Shown: positions 1-6,756 of the stretch, in pieces
Position numbering within the stretch: position 1 is the first letter of the stretch
Layout: the number at the start of each line of letters is the position of its first letter
Origin: an uncultured Clostridia bacterium
GTDB taxonomy: Bacteria; Bacillota; Clostridia; Oscillospirales; Oscillospiraceae
Assembly: GCA_946184215.1 (NCBI GenBank)
Contig: CAMHER010000016.1
Coordinates: forward strand, 1-16,931
Direction of reading: 5' to 3'
Length of the DNA: 16,931 nucleotides
Notes under the pieces: model-generated
Database searches by the model: none
Told to the model about the DNA's origin: nothing
What the model saw: only the letters and a program-made list of their open reading frames with translations
Made by a program: the position numbers and the translations under genes

Positions 1-969
1 GCCGATGCGCTCGAAGACATCACCTATATCAAGCGCAGCTACTCCATCCCGGAGAGCGCGCTCGTCGCCCCGCGGCCCGATCCCGCCCGCTTCGGCGAGA
101 CGGACGATCCCGCCGTCGTGCAGGCGGTCGTCGAGTCGGCCGCCGCGCTGCTGGGCGGCCAGAAGCTGGCCTGGAATCCGGACATCGCCTTCATGCCCGG
201 CAGCACGATCAAATACTACTGCGACGAGACGATCCTGGTCATCGCCTGGAAGGAGGCGCTGGGCAACAGCGCCGTGTCCTTCGGCGAGATCAAGACCGCC
301 GACGGCTCGCAGATCCGCCGCTATATCGTCAACAACAGCTACGGCTCGGACATGCAGCTCTATGCCTCGGACATGGCCCGGGACGTGAACGCGGTCATCG
401 CGCTCAACGGCGATTTCTACGCCTTCCGCAAGATCGGCATCACCGTCCACGCCCGCCAGCTGTACCGCAACGCGGGCAAGACGCTGGACACCTGCTTCGT
501 CACGGCGGGCGGCGATCTGATCTACGCCCACCGGGGCGAGCTGGACTCCGACGAGTCCGTGCGCCGCTTCATTGAGGAAAACAACGTGGTGTTTTCGCTC
601 TCCTTCGGGCCGATCCTGGTGGAAAACGGCGAGCTGAAGAGCGCCGAGAGCTACGGCAATTACCCCATCGGCGAGATCAACAACATCTATTCCCGCTCCG
701 GCATCGGACAGCTGGGCAAGCTGCACTATCTCATCGCCACGCTCGGCGAGCAGGGGCCCTACAACACCCGCGCGCAGCTTTACACCTTTGCTTCCTATAT
801 GGCCGCGAAGGGCTGCGAGAGCGCCTATGCGCTCGACGGCGGGCAGACCGCCACGATGATCTTCAACGGCTCGACCTTCAACCGGGTCGACTGGGACAGC
901 GAGCGGACCATGAGCGACATCGTCTACTTTGCCACGGCAAAGGACAGCGGAGAGGGGGCGACGCCATGA
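1..969 (+). CDS. Phosphodiester glycosidase (NAGPA) domain protein, 5' partial
   Basis: The frame is open from base 1, so the N-terminus lies outside the window; 322 residues are visible. An ATG or GTG start inside the window is unlikely because the reading frame runs upstream without a stop and has no ribosome binding site at V40. Family-type motifs are visible: NGDF at visible residues 136-139, a central GP near residue 203, and ALDGG at 277-281, matching the C-terminal Asp-Gly-Gly signature of the NAGPA/exopolysaccharide phosphodiester glycosidase domain. Known members cleave or remodel sugar phosphodiesters, and bacterial ones are usually exported or membrane-anchored; any signal peptide would be outside the window. 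The stop overlaps the start of the next gene as ATGA (966-969), so the two are translationally coupled. The family call is firm; the substrate is unknown. Confidence 0.82.
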   Translation, partial: ADALEDITYIKRSYSIPESALVAPRPDPARFGETDDPAVVQAVVESAAALLGGQKLAWNPDIAFMPGSTIKYYCDETILVIAWKEALGNSAVSFGEIKTADGSQIRRYIVNNSYGSDMQLYASDMARDVNAVIALNGDFYAFRKIGITVHARQLYRNAGKTLDTCFVTAGGDLIYAHRGELDSDESVRRFIEENNVVFSLSFGPILVENGELKSAESYGNYPIGEINNIYSRSGIGQLGKLHYLIATLGEQGPYNTRAQLYTFASYMAAKGCESAYALDGGQTATMIFNGSTFNRVDWDSERTMSDIVYFATAKDSGEGATP

Positions 970-1979
970 ACAGCGCCATGCTTGTCATCGGCTCGATGAG
1001 CCTGTATAAAAGCGCGCTCGTCATCGCGCTGGGCGCGGCGGCCTGTTTTGCGCTGATGTACGCGCTGTATATCTCCCACGGCGGCTTTGGCCCCGCGGCC
1101 TGGCTCTTCGCGGCGGCCGATATCGTGCTGAGCGTGCTCTTCTGCCGCTTTCTGCACTATTACTGCCACGTCGAGCAGTACGGCTCGTTTTTCAAGGCGA
1201 TGGGGAACTATTCCACCGGCGGCTATGTGCTCGCCGGCGTCGTGCCGGCCGCGCTGGCGGCAGCCTGGATCGTCCGGCTCGCCGGACTGACGCAGAATCC
1301 CGCCCGGCTGCTGGACTGCTTCGCGCCCGGCGCGGTGCTGGCCGTGGCCTTTATCCGGCTCAGTGCGCTGTTCAACAGCACCTGCCGCGGCAAGATCACC
1401 GTGCGCACGCCCTTTTTCCAGCACCTGCCGCTCGCCGCGCCGGTGACGGCGTCCTCGGGCGCGGTCGAATACCGCTTTGCCACGTTCTTTGTGGAATTCC
1501 TGCTGCTTGCCGTCATGTTCTTCCTGGCGCTGCGCTTTTTCTTCAAGCGCCGCCGCAAGCCGATGAAGGCCGGGCAGAAGCGCGACGGCAACACCGCGCT
1601 CTATGCGATGCTGCTCGTCGCCGCGGTGGAGATGATCCTCGACTCCACGCGCTATGACTCGAGCTTTTTCCCCTTCAACGGCTTTATCAGCGTCGGCCAG
1701 ATCGGCGCGGCGGTGTGCGTGCTCTCCGCGCTCGTCACGTGGTCGGTGCGCTCGGTGCGCGCCAACGGCCGGACGGCCTTCCACTGGGCGGTCTGGATCG
1801 GATGGTTTCTCGCGCTCGCCGTCTCGGGCGTCAGCGAGTATTTCGTCCAGCGCCACGGCGACTGGTATCTCGGCTGCTATGCCGTGATGGCCGTGGGCTG
1901 CTTCTTCATGGCCTGGCTGCCGGTGCAGATGTACAAGAGCATCTGCGCAAAGAAGAAGCGGCAGAGGAGCGAGGCATGA
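966..1979 (+). CDS. Divergent Lgt-like (prolipoprotein diacylglyceryl transferase family) membrane protein
   Basis: This 337-residue protein has about seven to nine hydrophobic helices. Read against Lgt from memory, several blocks align. GSMSLYKSALVIALG (10-24) matches the first helix and GGYVLAG (85-91) the GGMSFHGG loop. FIRLSALFNS (129-138) matches the GRIGNFING signature, STRYD (227-231) the FFRxPD motif, and FISVGQIG (240-247) the YISMGQI segment. The two arginines of the family (E. coli R143 and R239) appear kept as R131 and R229. The equivalents of Y26, H103 and N146 appear to be S17, A90 and A134. Two extra C-terminal helices (about 272-292 and 301-320) follow the usual Lgt end, then a basic KKKRQR tail. 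It starts inside the ATGA overlap with the upstream glycosidase gene and ends in another ATGA with the isomerase gene. The altered residues make ordinary lipoprotein acylation doubtful. Family placement is by eye; the function is unknown. Confidence 0.66.
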   Translation: MNSAMLVIGSMSLYKSALVIALGAAACFALMYALYISHGGFGPAAWLFAAADIVLSVLFCRFLHYYCHVEQYGSFFKAMGNYSTGGYVLAGVVPAALAAAWIVRLAGLTQNPARLLDCFAPGAVLAVAFIRLSALFNSTCRGKITVRTPFFQHLPLAAPVTASSGAVEYRFATFFVEFLLLAVMFFLALRFFFKRRRKPMKAGQKRDGNTALYAMLLVAAVEMILDSTRYDSSFFPFNGFISVGQIGAAVCVLSALVTWSVRSVRANGRTAFHWAVWIGWFLALAVSGVSEYFVQRHGDWYLGCYAVMAVGCFFMAWLPVQMYKSICAKKKRQRSEA

Positions 1980-2662
1980 AGCGTTCGGAGATCAACCGCG
2001 CGCTGCGCGAGATGGAGGAATTCTGCCGCCGTGAGCGCTGTTATCTCCCGCCGTTTTGCTCCTTCACGCCGGAGGAGTGGCGGGAAAAGGGGCATGAATA
2101 CGACGAGGTGCGCGACTGCGCGCTGGGCTGGGACATTACGGACTACGGTCTCGGCGATTTCGAGCGCGTCGGCTTTTCGCTCATCACGATCCGCAACGGC
2201 TGCCGCGAGAAGAGCGCGGAGTATCCCAAGGTCTACGCCGAAAAGCTGCTGTACCTGCGCCAGGGACAGTATTCGCCCAACCACTTCCACTGGGTCAAGA
2301 CCGAGGACATCATCAACCGCGGCGGCGGCAACGTGCTGATCCGCGTGTACAACGCGCTGCCGGACGAGGAGATCGACCGGGAGAGCGATGTGACCGTCCG
2401 CTGCGACGGGCGGCGCTTCACCGTCCCCGCCGGGACGCAGATCCGCCTCCGTCCCGGGGAGAGCATTTCCATCCCCCGGCGACTCTACCACGACTTTACC
2501 GTGGAGGAGGGCACGGGCGCGGTGCTGCTCGGCGAGGTCAGCGAATGCAACGACGATAAGCGCGACAACCGCTTCAACCCGCCCGTCGGCCGCTTCCCGG
2601 CCATCGAGGAGGACGAGCCGCCCTACCGCCTGCTGTGCGGCGAATACCCGAAAGCCGAATAA
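1976..2662 (+). CDS. D-lyxose ketol-isomerase family cupin
   Basis: The product is 228 residues, the usual size for the D-lyxose isomerase (YdaE/sugar isomerase) family. These are metal-dependent cytosolic cupins that interconvert D-lyxose and D-xylulose and also act on D-mannose. The four metal ligands are visible in family spacing: H103 and H105 in NHFHWVKTED, E110 in the same block, and H172 in RLYHDFT. The N-terminal MKRSEINRAL and LPPF...TPEEW blocks are also typical. The frame is open to 1715, but that would overlap the previous gene by some 260 bases. The ATG at 1976 lies in an ATGA overlap with the upstream stop and has a purine-rich GAGGAGCGAGG ahead of it, so it is the start. It is the last gene of the operon. 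Sharing an operon with a sugar phosphodiesterase and an Lgt-like protein suggests envelope sugar metabolism, but that is inference. Confidence 0.87.
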   Translation: MKRSEINRALREMEEFCRRERCYLPPFCSFTPEEWREKGHEYDEVRDCALGWDITDYGLGDFERVGFSLITIRNGCREKSAEYPKVYAEKLLYLRQGQYSPNHFHWVKTEDIINRGGGNVLIRVYNALPDEEIDRESDVTVRCDGRRFTVPAGTQIRLRPGESISIPRRLYHDFTVEEGTGAVLLGEVSECNDDKRDNRFNPPVGRFPAIEEDEPPYRLLCGEYPKAE

Positions 2663-2667
2663 AAAAC

Positions 2668-2695
2668 GAACCCCGGGCCGAAAGACCCGGGGTTC
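2668..2695 (-). terminator. Rho-independent terminator between convergent operons
   Basis: A perfect 10-bp stem, GAACCCCGGG (2668-2677) with CCCGGGGTTC (2686-2695), encloses an 8-base loop. Read on the minus strand the stem is followed by GTTTTTTATT, a proper U-tract, so it terminates the racemase/DUF1934 unit. On the plus strand no U-run follows, but the stem begins only six bases after the isomerase stop and probably serves that operon too. Confidence 0.85.
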
Positions 2696-2722
2696 ATCGT
2701 CTCAAAACAACAATCTAAAATT

Positions 2723-3142
2723 TCATTGCTCGCGCACGTTCAGGCAGAAGCGGTTGCGCTCGACGACCGCGTGCTCGACGTCGAGCACATAGTCGATCTC
2801 CACGCTGCCGCCCTTTGCGCCGATATCGTGGCGGATGCGCTGGGTGGACATGCCGAGCGTCGCCATGCCGTAGGGCGTCTCGTACTGGAAGCGGTTCTTC
2901 TCGCCGCGGCGGAAGACCATGCGGCTGGTGATGCTGCCCGTGCGGTCGACGATGACCTCGTCGGGGCGGATCTCCACGCTCGTCCGCGTACCGGGCAGGC
3001 CGGTGACCTCGCTTTCCATATAGCTGAGATACCCCGTGCCGTCCTCATAGCTGTACTTGCCGTCGGTCGTAAAGTCGATGCGGTCGGGCTCGCTGTCCTC
3101 GAGACGGTGGATGCTGTTGATGCTGATGACAACGTCTTTCAT
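2723..3142 (-). CDS. DUF1934 domain protein (YwiB-like beta-barrel)
   Basis: A 139-residue protein with the alternating pattern of an all-beta, lipocalin-like barrel. It has the family features I associate with DUF1934: an N-terminal MKDVVISINSIH strand, YEDGTGYLSYMESEVTGL around residues 31-50, TSVEIRPDEVIVDRTG around 54-69, and a late YETPYGMATLGM block (86-97) preceding an acidic, hydrophobic last strand pair. No signal peptide or membrane segment is visible. Its molecular role is not established. It starts three bases after the racemase stop, and the GGAGG used as its ribosome binding site lies inside the last codons of that gene, so the two are co-translated. Pairing with a cell-wall racemase hints at envelope work, but nothing in the sequence proves it. 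Confidence 0.83.
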   Translation of the reverse strand: MKDVVISINSIHRLEDSEPDRIDFTTDGKYSYEDGTGYLSYMESEVTGLPGTRTSVEIRPDEVIVDRTGSITSRMVFRRGEKNRFQYETPYGMATLGMSTQRIRHDIGAKGGSVEIDYVLDVEHAVVERNRFCLNVREQ

Positions 3143-3145
3143 GTC

Positions 3146-3946
3146 TTAAACCTCCATTGCCGGAACATGCCGCACCGCCGTCCGCGGCGGGCGGCCGAGA
3201 AAGAGCGAGGCGTGCGCGGTAAATTCCTCCGCGCTGCCGGAGGTGAAGAAGCGCTCCTCTCCCGCCGTGCCGCAGAGGTCGTTTTCGCGGAGATAGTCCG
3301 CGAGCTCGTGCGCCGCACAGTCAGCCGCGCCGATGAGCAGCACGCCGTCGCCGAGGCAGTCGCGGATGGCCTGCTCGATGAGGCCGTAGTGCGTGCAGCC
3401 CAGGATCAGCGAGCCCGCGCCGCGCTCACGGATCGGCCTTAAGTACTCGGCCACGGCCGCGCGCAGTTCGGCGTTGTCGGCGTCGTACTTCCCGCTTTCG
3501 ATCAGCGGGACGAAAGCCGGGCAGGCGACGGGGATGATCTCGGCGCCGGGGCAGGCCGCCTCGAGCGAGCGCTGAAAGCCGCCGCTGCGGATGGAGGCGG
3601 CGGTGGCGATCACGCCGATGGGCTTTTGGGCGTGCCTGGCTGCCTCGCGCACCGTGGCGGAGATCACGTTGAAGCTGCGGATCTCATAGCCCTCCAGCAC
3701 GTCCGGCGCGGTGGACGACACGGTGCCGCAGGCGGCCAGGATGGCCTTGACGCCCTTTGAGGCGACAAAGTCCAGATCCTGCCGCGCCATGCGCCGCAGC
3801 TCCTCCGCCGGGCGGGGGCCGTAGGGCATGCGCGCCGTGTCGGCAAAATATACGATATTTTCATGCGGCAGCTCCTTTCGCAGCGCCCGGAGGGCCGTCA
3901 GCCCGCCGAGGCCGGAATCGAAGATGCCGATCGGTCTTGTATCCAT
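3146..3946 (-). CDS. murI: Glutamate racemase (MurI-type)
   Basis: A 266-residue protein of normal length for cofactor-independent glutamate racemase, which makes D-glutamate for peptidoglycan in the cytosol. Visible motifs are IGIFDSGLGGLTALR (6-20, with D10 and S11), the MPYG turn (40-43), the first catalytic cysteine C73 in AACGTVSS, and the second, C184, in LGCTHYGL with H186. Two substitutions flank the catalytic cysteines: the usual CNT is CGT, and the usual HYP is HYG. These could mean altered rate or substrate, or may just be a lineage habit. The ATG at 3946 has GGGAG about eight bases upstream. The gene is first in a two-gene unit with DUF1934 and has its own promoter. A broader Asp/Glu racemase role is the main alternative. 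Confidence 0.88.
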   Translation of the reverse strand: MDTRPIGIFDSGLGGLTALRALRKELPHENIVYFADTARMPYGPRPAEELRRMARQDLDFVASKGVKAILAACGTVSSTAPDVLEGYEIRSFNVISATVREAARHAQKPIGVIATAASIRSGGFQRSLEAACPGAEIIPVACPAFVPLIESGKYDADNAELRAAVAEYLRPIRERGAGSLILGCTHYGLIEQAIRDCLGDGVLLIGAADCAAHELADYLRENDLCGTAGEERFFTSGSAEEFTAHASLFLGRPPRTAVRHVPAMEV

Positions 3947-3975
3947 ATGGTTCTCCCAATCAAAGCTGTTTTAAT

Positions 3976-4004
3976 AATATAGCGCATTACGGTCTTTATG
4001 ACAA
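3976..4004 (-). promoter_or_regulatory. Sigma-A promoter for murI operon
   Basis: On the minus strand, TTGTCA (4004-3999) is separated by 17 bases from TATATT (3981-3976). Both hexamers match five of six consensus positions. Transcription would begin near 3969, leaving a leader of about 23 bases that carries GGGAG. There is no room for a riboswitch. Confidence 0.72.
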
Positions 4005-4030
4005 GCAGTTTTTTCGTCGTGACCGCCGAG

Positions 4031-4070
4031 TGGAAAATTTGCTTGTACTCTGCTATAATAAGTATATAAT
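4031..4070 (+). promoter_or_regulatory. Promoter region for the 135-residue protein/Gre unit
   Basis: Two overlapping sigma-A options are visible. One is TGGAAA (4031-4036), 17 bases, then an extended -10 TGCTATAAT (4051-4059). The other is TTGTAC (4043-4048), 16 bases, then TATAAT (4065-4070). The extended -10 favours the first. It is divergent from the murI promoter, with the two -35 boxes about 27 bases apart. Confidence 0.6.
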
Positions 4071-4098
4071 AAGCAAAGCACCCAAAGGAGGGATGACC

Positions 4099-4506
4099 GT
4101 GAACATTGAACTGACCGACAAGGAATTCCGTCGGCTTTTGGATATGGTGTACATCGGCAACTGGATTTTGAACTCCGGCCGCGGCAACGACCGGTTCGAG
4201 GATTATGACCTGCTGCAGGAAAAGCTGTTTGCACTCTGCGCGCGAAACGGCATGCGCAGCCTTTCCCAGAACTGGCAGGGCCATGTTTTCCCCTCAAAGG
4301 CCTATACCGAGGGCGGCATCCACGAGGCGATCGCCGACTATGAGGACGCCGTGTTCTTCGACATTCTGGCCGAGGAGCTGGCGCGGCGCGACCTGGGGCT
4401 GGAGGACAGCGAGCCGGAGGATTATACCGAGCTGCAAAACCGCATGGACGAATATCTGGACGAATTTGATAAAAACGGGCTCGGCGCCGTGAGCGTCGAC
4501 CTGTAA
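4099..4506 (+). CDS. Uncharacterised acidic protein upstream of a Gre factor
   Basis: I do not recognise an assigned family. The product is 135 residues, strongly acidic toward the C-terminus, with no signal peptide or membrane segment. Visible blocks are ELTDKEFRRLLDMVYIGNWILN (split here as ELTDKEFRRLL, 4-14, and DMVYIGNWILN, 15-25), DYEDAVFFDILAEELARRDL (80-99), and a helical, acid-rich tail around 105-125. It is probably a small mostly helical cytosolic protein. The start is GTG at 4099: AGGAGG (4086-4091) lies 7 bases upstream of it. The in-frame ATG at 4093 would leave only one base after the Shine-Dalgarno, and longer starts lie upstream of the promoter. It ends 12 bases before the Gre gene, so the two are almost certainly co-transcribed. 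A link to transcription elongation is only a guess from position. Confidence 0.8.
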   Translation: MNIELTDKEFRRLLDMVYIGNWILNSGRGNDRFEDYDLLQEKLFALCARNGMRSLSQNWQGHVFPSKAYTEGGIHEAIADYEDAVFFDILAEELARRDLGLEDSEPEDYTELQNRMDEYLDEFDKNGLGAVSVDL

Positions 4507-4518
4507 AAAGGAGCAGAC

Positions 4519-5022
4519 ATGCACGACGATCTGACACGCGAGGACATCAAAAAAATGCAGGAGGAGCTGGACTATCGCCGGCTCAAGCTGCATCCGGAAA
4601 TACTGGAGGAGGTCAAGCGCACCCGCGCCTTCGGAGACCTGAGCGAAAATTATGAATACAAGGCCGCCAAGCAGGCGCAGCGCGAAAATATGAGCCGCAT
4701 GCGCTATCTTGAGGGCATGATCAAGTCCGCCCACGTCATCTCCGACCGCTCCGGCGCGGACGAGGTGGGGCTGTTCGACCGGGTGGAGATCTATATGCCC
4801 GAGGATGACGAGACCGATGTGATCCGCGTTGTGACGACCGTGCGCTGCGACCCGCGCAAAGGGCTGATCAGCAAGGAGTCGCCCTTTGGTCAGCAGGTGC
4901 TGGGCAAGCGCGTGGGTGACCGCTTCACCGTTCAGGTGAACGAGACTTACAGCTATGAGGCCGTCATCAAGTCGATCACAAAAGGCAGCGACGACGGCTC
5001 AGTCCCGCTCCTGGGATATTAG
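4519..5022 (+). CDS. GreA/GreB-family transcript cleavage elongation factor
   Basis: A 167-residue protein with the two Gre domains. The N-terminal coiled coil (about 5-72) carries GDLSENYEYKAAKQAQ at 39-54, whose acidic tip residues (D40 and E43 here, D41 and E44 in E. coli GreA) enter the RNA polymerase secondary channel and promote cleavage of backtracked RNA. The C-terminal FKBP-like domain (about 80-155) has SPFGQQVLGKRVGDRFTV, matching the family's SP..ALLGKKVGD pattern. It is slightly longer than the usual 155-160 residues, with a GSDDGSVPLLGY tail. An AAAGGAG ribosome binding site lies about 7 bases before the ATG. It may be the main GreA or a second paralogue; the window cannot decide. 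It ends before a long hairpin. Confidence 0.9.
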   Translation: MHDDLTREDIKKMQEELDYRRLKLHPEILEEVKRTRAFGDLSENYEYKAAKQAQRENMSRMRYLEGMIKSAHVISDRSGADEVGLFDRVEIYMPEDDETDVIRVVTTVRCDPRKGLISKESPFGQQVLGKRVGDRFTVQVNETYSYEAVIKSITKGSDDGSVPLLGY

Positions 5023-5051
5023 TTTTTAGATTTTGGTTTCCATATAACCAT

Positions 5052-5093
5052 ATAATAAGAAGGAAGTTCCTTCCGGAACTTCCTTCTTATTAT
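5052..5093. terminator. 19-bp bidirectional terminator between Gre factor and galT
   Basis: A perfect 19-bp stem (5052-5070 paired with 5075-5093) with a TTCC loop lies between convergent genes. Its outer part is A/T rich, giving UUCUUAUUAUU-type tails on both strands. The galT stop codon (5090-5092) is inside the stem, so the hairpin overlaps the end of that coding region. Confidence 0.83.
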
Positions 5094-6577
5094 TTCACGC
5101 TGCAAGCGAAGCGGAGGAAGGCGGCCTTGCCTTCTTCGTCGCGCTTGAACACGCCCGCGTGCTCCAGCACGGTTTTGAACACCTCGCCGACCTCTTTCTT
5201 CACGATCTCGTCGGCGTTTTCGGCGGTGAAGGTATAGCGCTTCTTCAGCTCCTCGGCCCAGGGGGCGTGCTTCTCGGTCAGCGGCGAGGCCATAAGATCC
5301 TCGCCGGAGGCCAGACGGCGGGCAAGCTCGCCCAGCTCGTCTTTCAGACGGGCGGGCAGCACGGCCAGACCCATCACCTCGATCAGGCCGATGTTCTCCT
5401 TCTTGATGTGATGCAGCTCGGTGTGCGGGTGGAACAGACCCAGGGGGTGCTCCTCGGTCGTGAGATTGTTGCGCAGCACCAGATCCAGCTCGTACTCCTC
5501 GCCGCGGCGGCGGGCGATCGGCGTGATGGTGTTGTGCGCCTCGCCGTCGGTCTCGGCATAGATCGAGACGCTCTCGTCCGTGTAGCCGCGCCAGGCGGTG
5601 AGGATCCGGTCGGCCAGCTCCTCGAGCCGTTCGCGGTCGGCGCAGGTGAGGCGGATCACGCTCATCGGCCAGCGGACGATGCCCGCCCTGACGTCGTCAA
5701 AGCCGGGGAAGGACAGCTTTGTCTCCACCTCGGCGCGGGCCATGGCAAATTCATAGTTGCCGCCCTGGAAGTGGTCGTGGCTGAGGATCGAGCCGCCGAC
5801 GATCGGCAGATCGGCATTCGAGCCGATGAAGTAGTGGGGGAAGAGCGTGACGAAGTCGAGCAGGCGGCGGAAGGCCGTGCGGTCGATCTTCATCGGGCGG
5901 TGCTCGGAGCAGAGCGCGATGCAGTGCTCGTTATAATAGACATAGGGGGAATACTGCAAAAACCAGTCCTCCCCCGCGAGCTTGATCGGGATCAGGCGGT
6001 GGTTTTCACGCGCGGGATAGTCGGCGCGGCCGGCATAGCCCTCCGCCTCGCGGCAGAGCTGGCACTTGGGATAGCCCGAGGGCCTGGCGCTGCGCGCCGC
6101 GGCGATCGCGCGCGGGTCCTTTTCCGGCTTGGAGAGGTTGATGGTGATGTCAAGCTCGCCGTATTCGGTGGGCGCCTTCCACTTGCGGTCCTTGGCGATG
6201 CGGTAGCGGCGGATATAGTCCGTGTCGCAGGAAAAGCGATAGTACCAGTCCGTCGCCGCCCGGGGGCTTTGGGCGTAAAGAGCGCGGAAGCGCCCGATCG
6301 TCTGCGAGGGCCGCGGCGTCAGCACGCCCATCAGACGGGTATCCATCAGATCCCGGCTTGTAATGCCACCGTCGATCACGCCGCGCGCCGCGGCGTCGTC
6401 CAGGATGGCTTTTAAGATCTCCTCCAGGCTCTGGCCCGTCGCCTCTCCCGCCGGCTCATAGCCGTCCAGGCCGAGAATGTCCAGCAGACGGTTGCGCGCC
6501 CAGACGGCGTCTGTCTCCTCGATCAGTCCCTTTTCCAGACCGTAGGCGACCAGCGCGCCGATTTCATCATAGATCAT
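5090..6577 (-). CDS. galT: Galactose-1-phosphate uridylyltransferase, family 2
   Basis: A 495-residue cytosolic enzyme of the Leloir pathway that swaps UMP between UDP-glucose and galactose-1-phosphate. Its length and sequence match the Gram-positive family 2 (about 490-500 residues), not the shorter HPHGQ family 1. The signature SNADLPIVGGSILSHDHFQGG is represented by SNADLPIV at 253-260 and GGSILSHDHFQGG at 261-273, which contains the catalytic-type HDH. Also visible are a CQLC pair (172-175), LQYSPYVYYNEHCI (208-221) and NNLTTEEHPLGLFHPH in the C-terminal half. The ATG at 6577 has GGGAG eight bases upstream and a near-consensus promoter. No galK, galE or transporter is adjacent, so it is a single-gene unit here. 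The stop lies inside the shared terminator stem. Confidence 0.95.
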   Translation of the reverse strand: MIYDEIGALVAYGLEKGLIEETDAVWARNRLLDILGLDGYEPAGEATGQSLEEILKAILDDAAARGVIDGGITSRDLMDTRLMGVLTPRPSQTIGRFRALYAQSPRAATDWYYRFSCDTDYIRRYRIAKDRKWKAPTEYGELDITINLSKPEKDPRAIAAARSARPSGYPKCQLCREAEGYAGRADYPARENHRLIPIKLAGEDWFLQYSPYVYYNEHCIALCSEHRPMKIDRTAFRRLLDFVTLFPHYFIGSNADLPIVGGSILSHDHFQGGNYEFAMARAEVETKLSFPGFDDVRAGIVRWPMSVIRLTCADRERLEELADRILTAWRGYTDESVSIYAETDGEAHNTITPIARRRGEEYELDLVLRNNLTTEEHPLGLFHPHTELHHIKKENIGLIEVMGLAVLPARLKDELGELARRLASGEDLMASPLTEKHAPWAEELKKRYTFTAENADEIVKKEVGEVFKTVLEHAGVFKRDEEGKAAFLRFACSVK

Positions 6578-6610
6578 GGCAATTTCTCCCTTATTCTGAC
6601 GTTCGACGCC

Positions 6611-6639
6611 ATTATAGCATAGCGCCTCCAGCGTGGCAA
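6611..6639 (-). promoter_or_regulatory. Strong sigma-A promoter for galT
   Basis: Minus strand: TTGCCA (6639-6634), 17 bases, then TATAAT (6616-6611) preceded by TGC, an extended -10. Transcription would start near 6604, leaving about 27 bases of leader. No operator palindrome is evident, so galactose control is not visible here. Confidence 0.78.
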
Positions 6640-6685
6640 GGCGGAAGTGGCGCCCTGCATACGGCGAAAAGTTTGCGCTATTCGA

Positions 6686-6714
6686 TTGTATCTTTTCTTT
6701 GAATATGATATAGT
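6686..6714 (+). promoter_or_regulatory. Probable promoter for the PAP2 phosphatase
   Basis: TTGTAT (6686-6691), 17 bases, then TATAGT (6709-6714) with TGA directly before it as an extended -10. It is divergent from the galT promoter, with the two -35 boxes about 46 bases apart. Confidence 0.6.
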
Positions 6715-6756
6715 AACAGAAACATCGAAAAGCTTCGTTTCGGAGGATAGACGGAA

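Noticed and set aside
1715..1975. N-terminal extension of the isomerase
   Set aside because: It lies inside the Lgt-like gene in another frame; the ATGA-coupled start at 1976 gives the exact family length.
5040..5055. Tandem CCATATAA repeat
   Set aside because: Only two copies of eight bases in an AT-rich gap; no sign of an operator or recombination site.
5159..6415. A 418-residue plus-strand frame over galT
   Set aside because: Antisense shadow of galT with repetitive composition and no motif.
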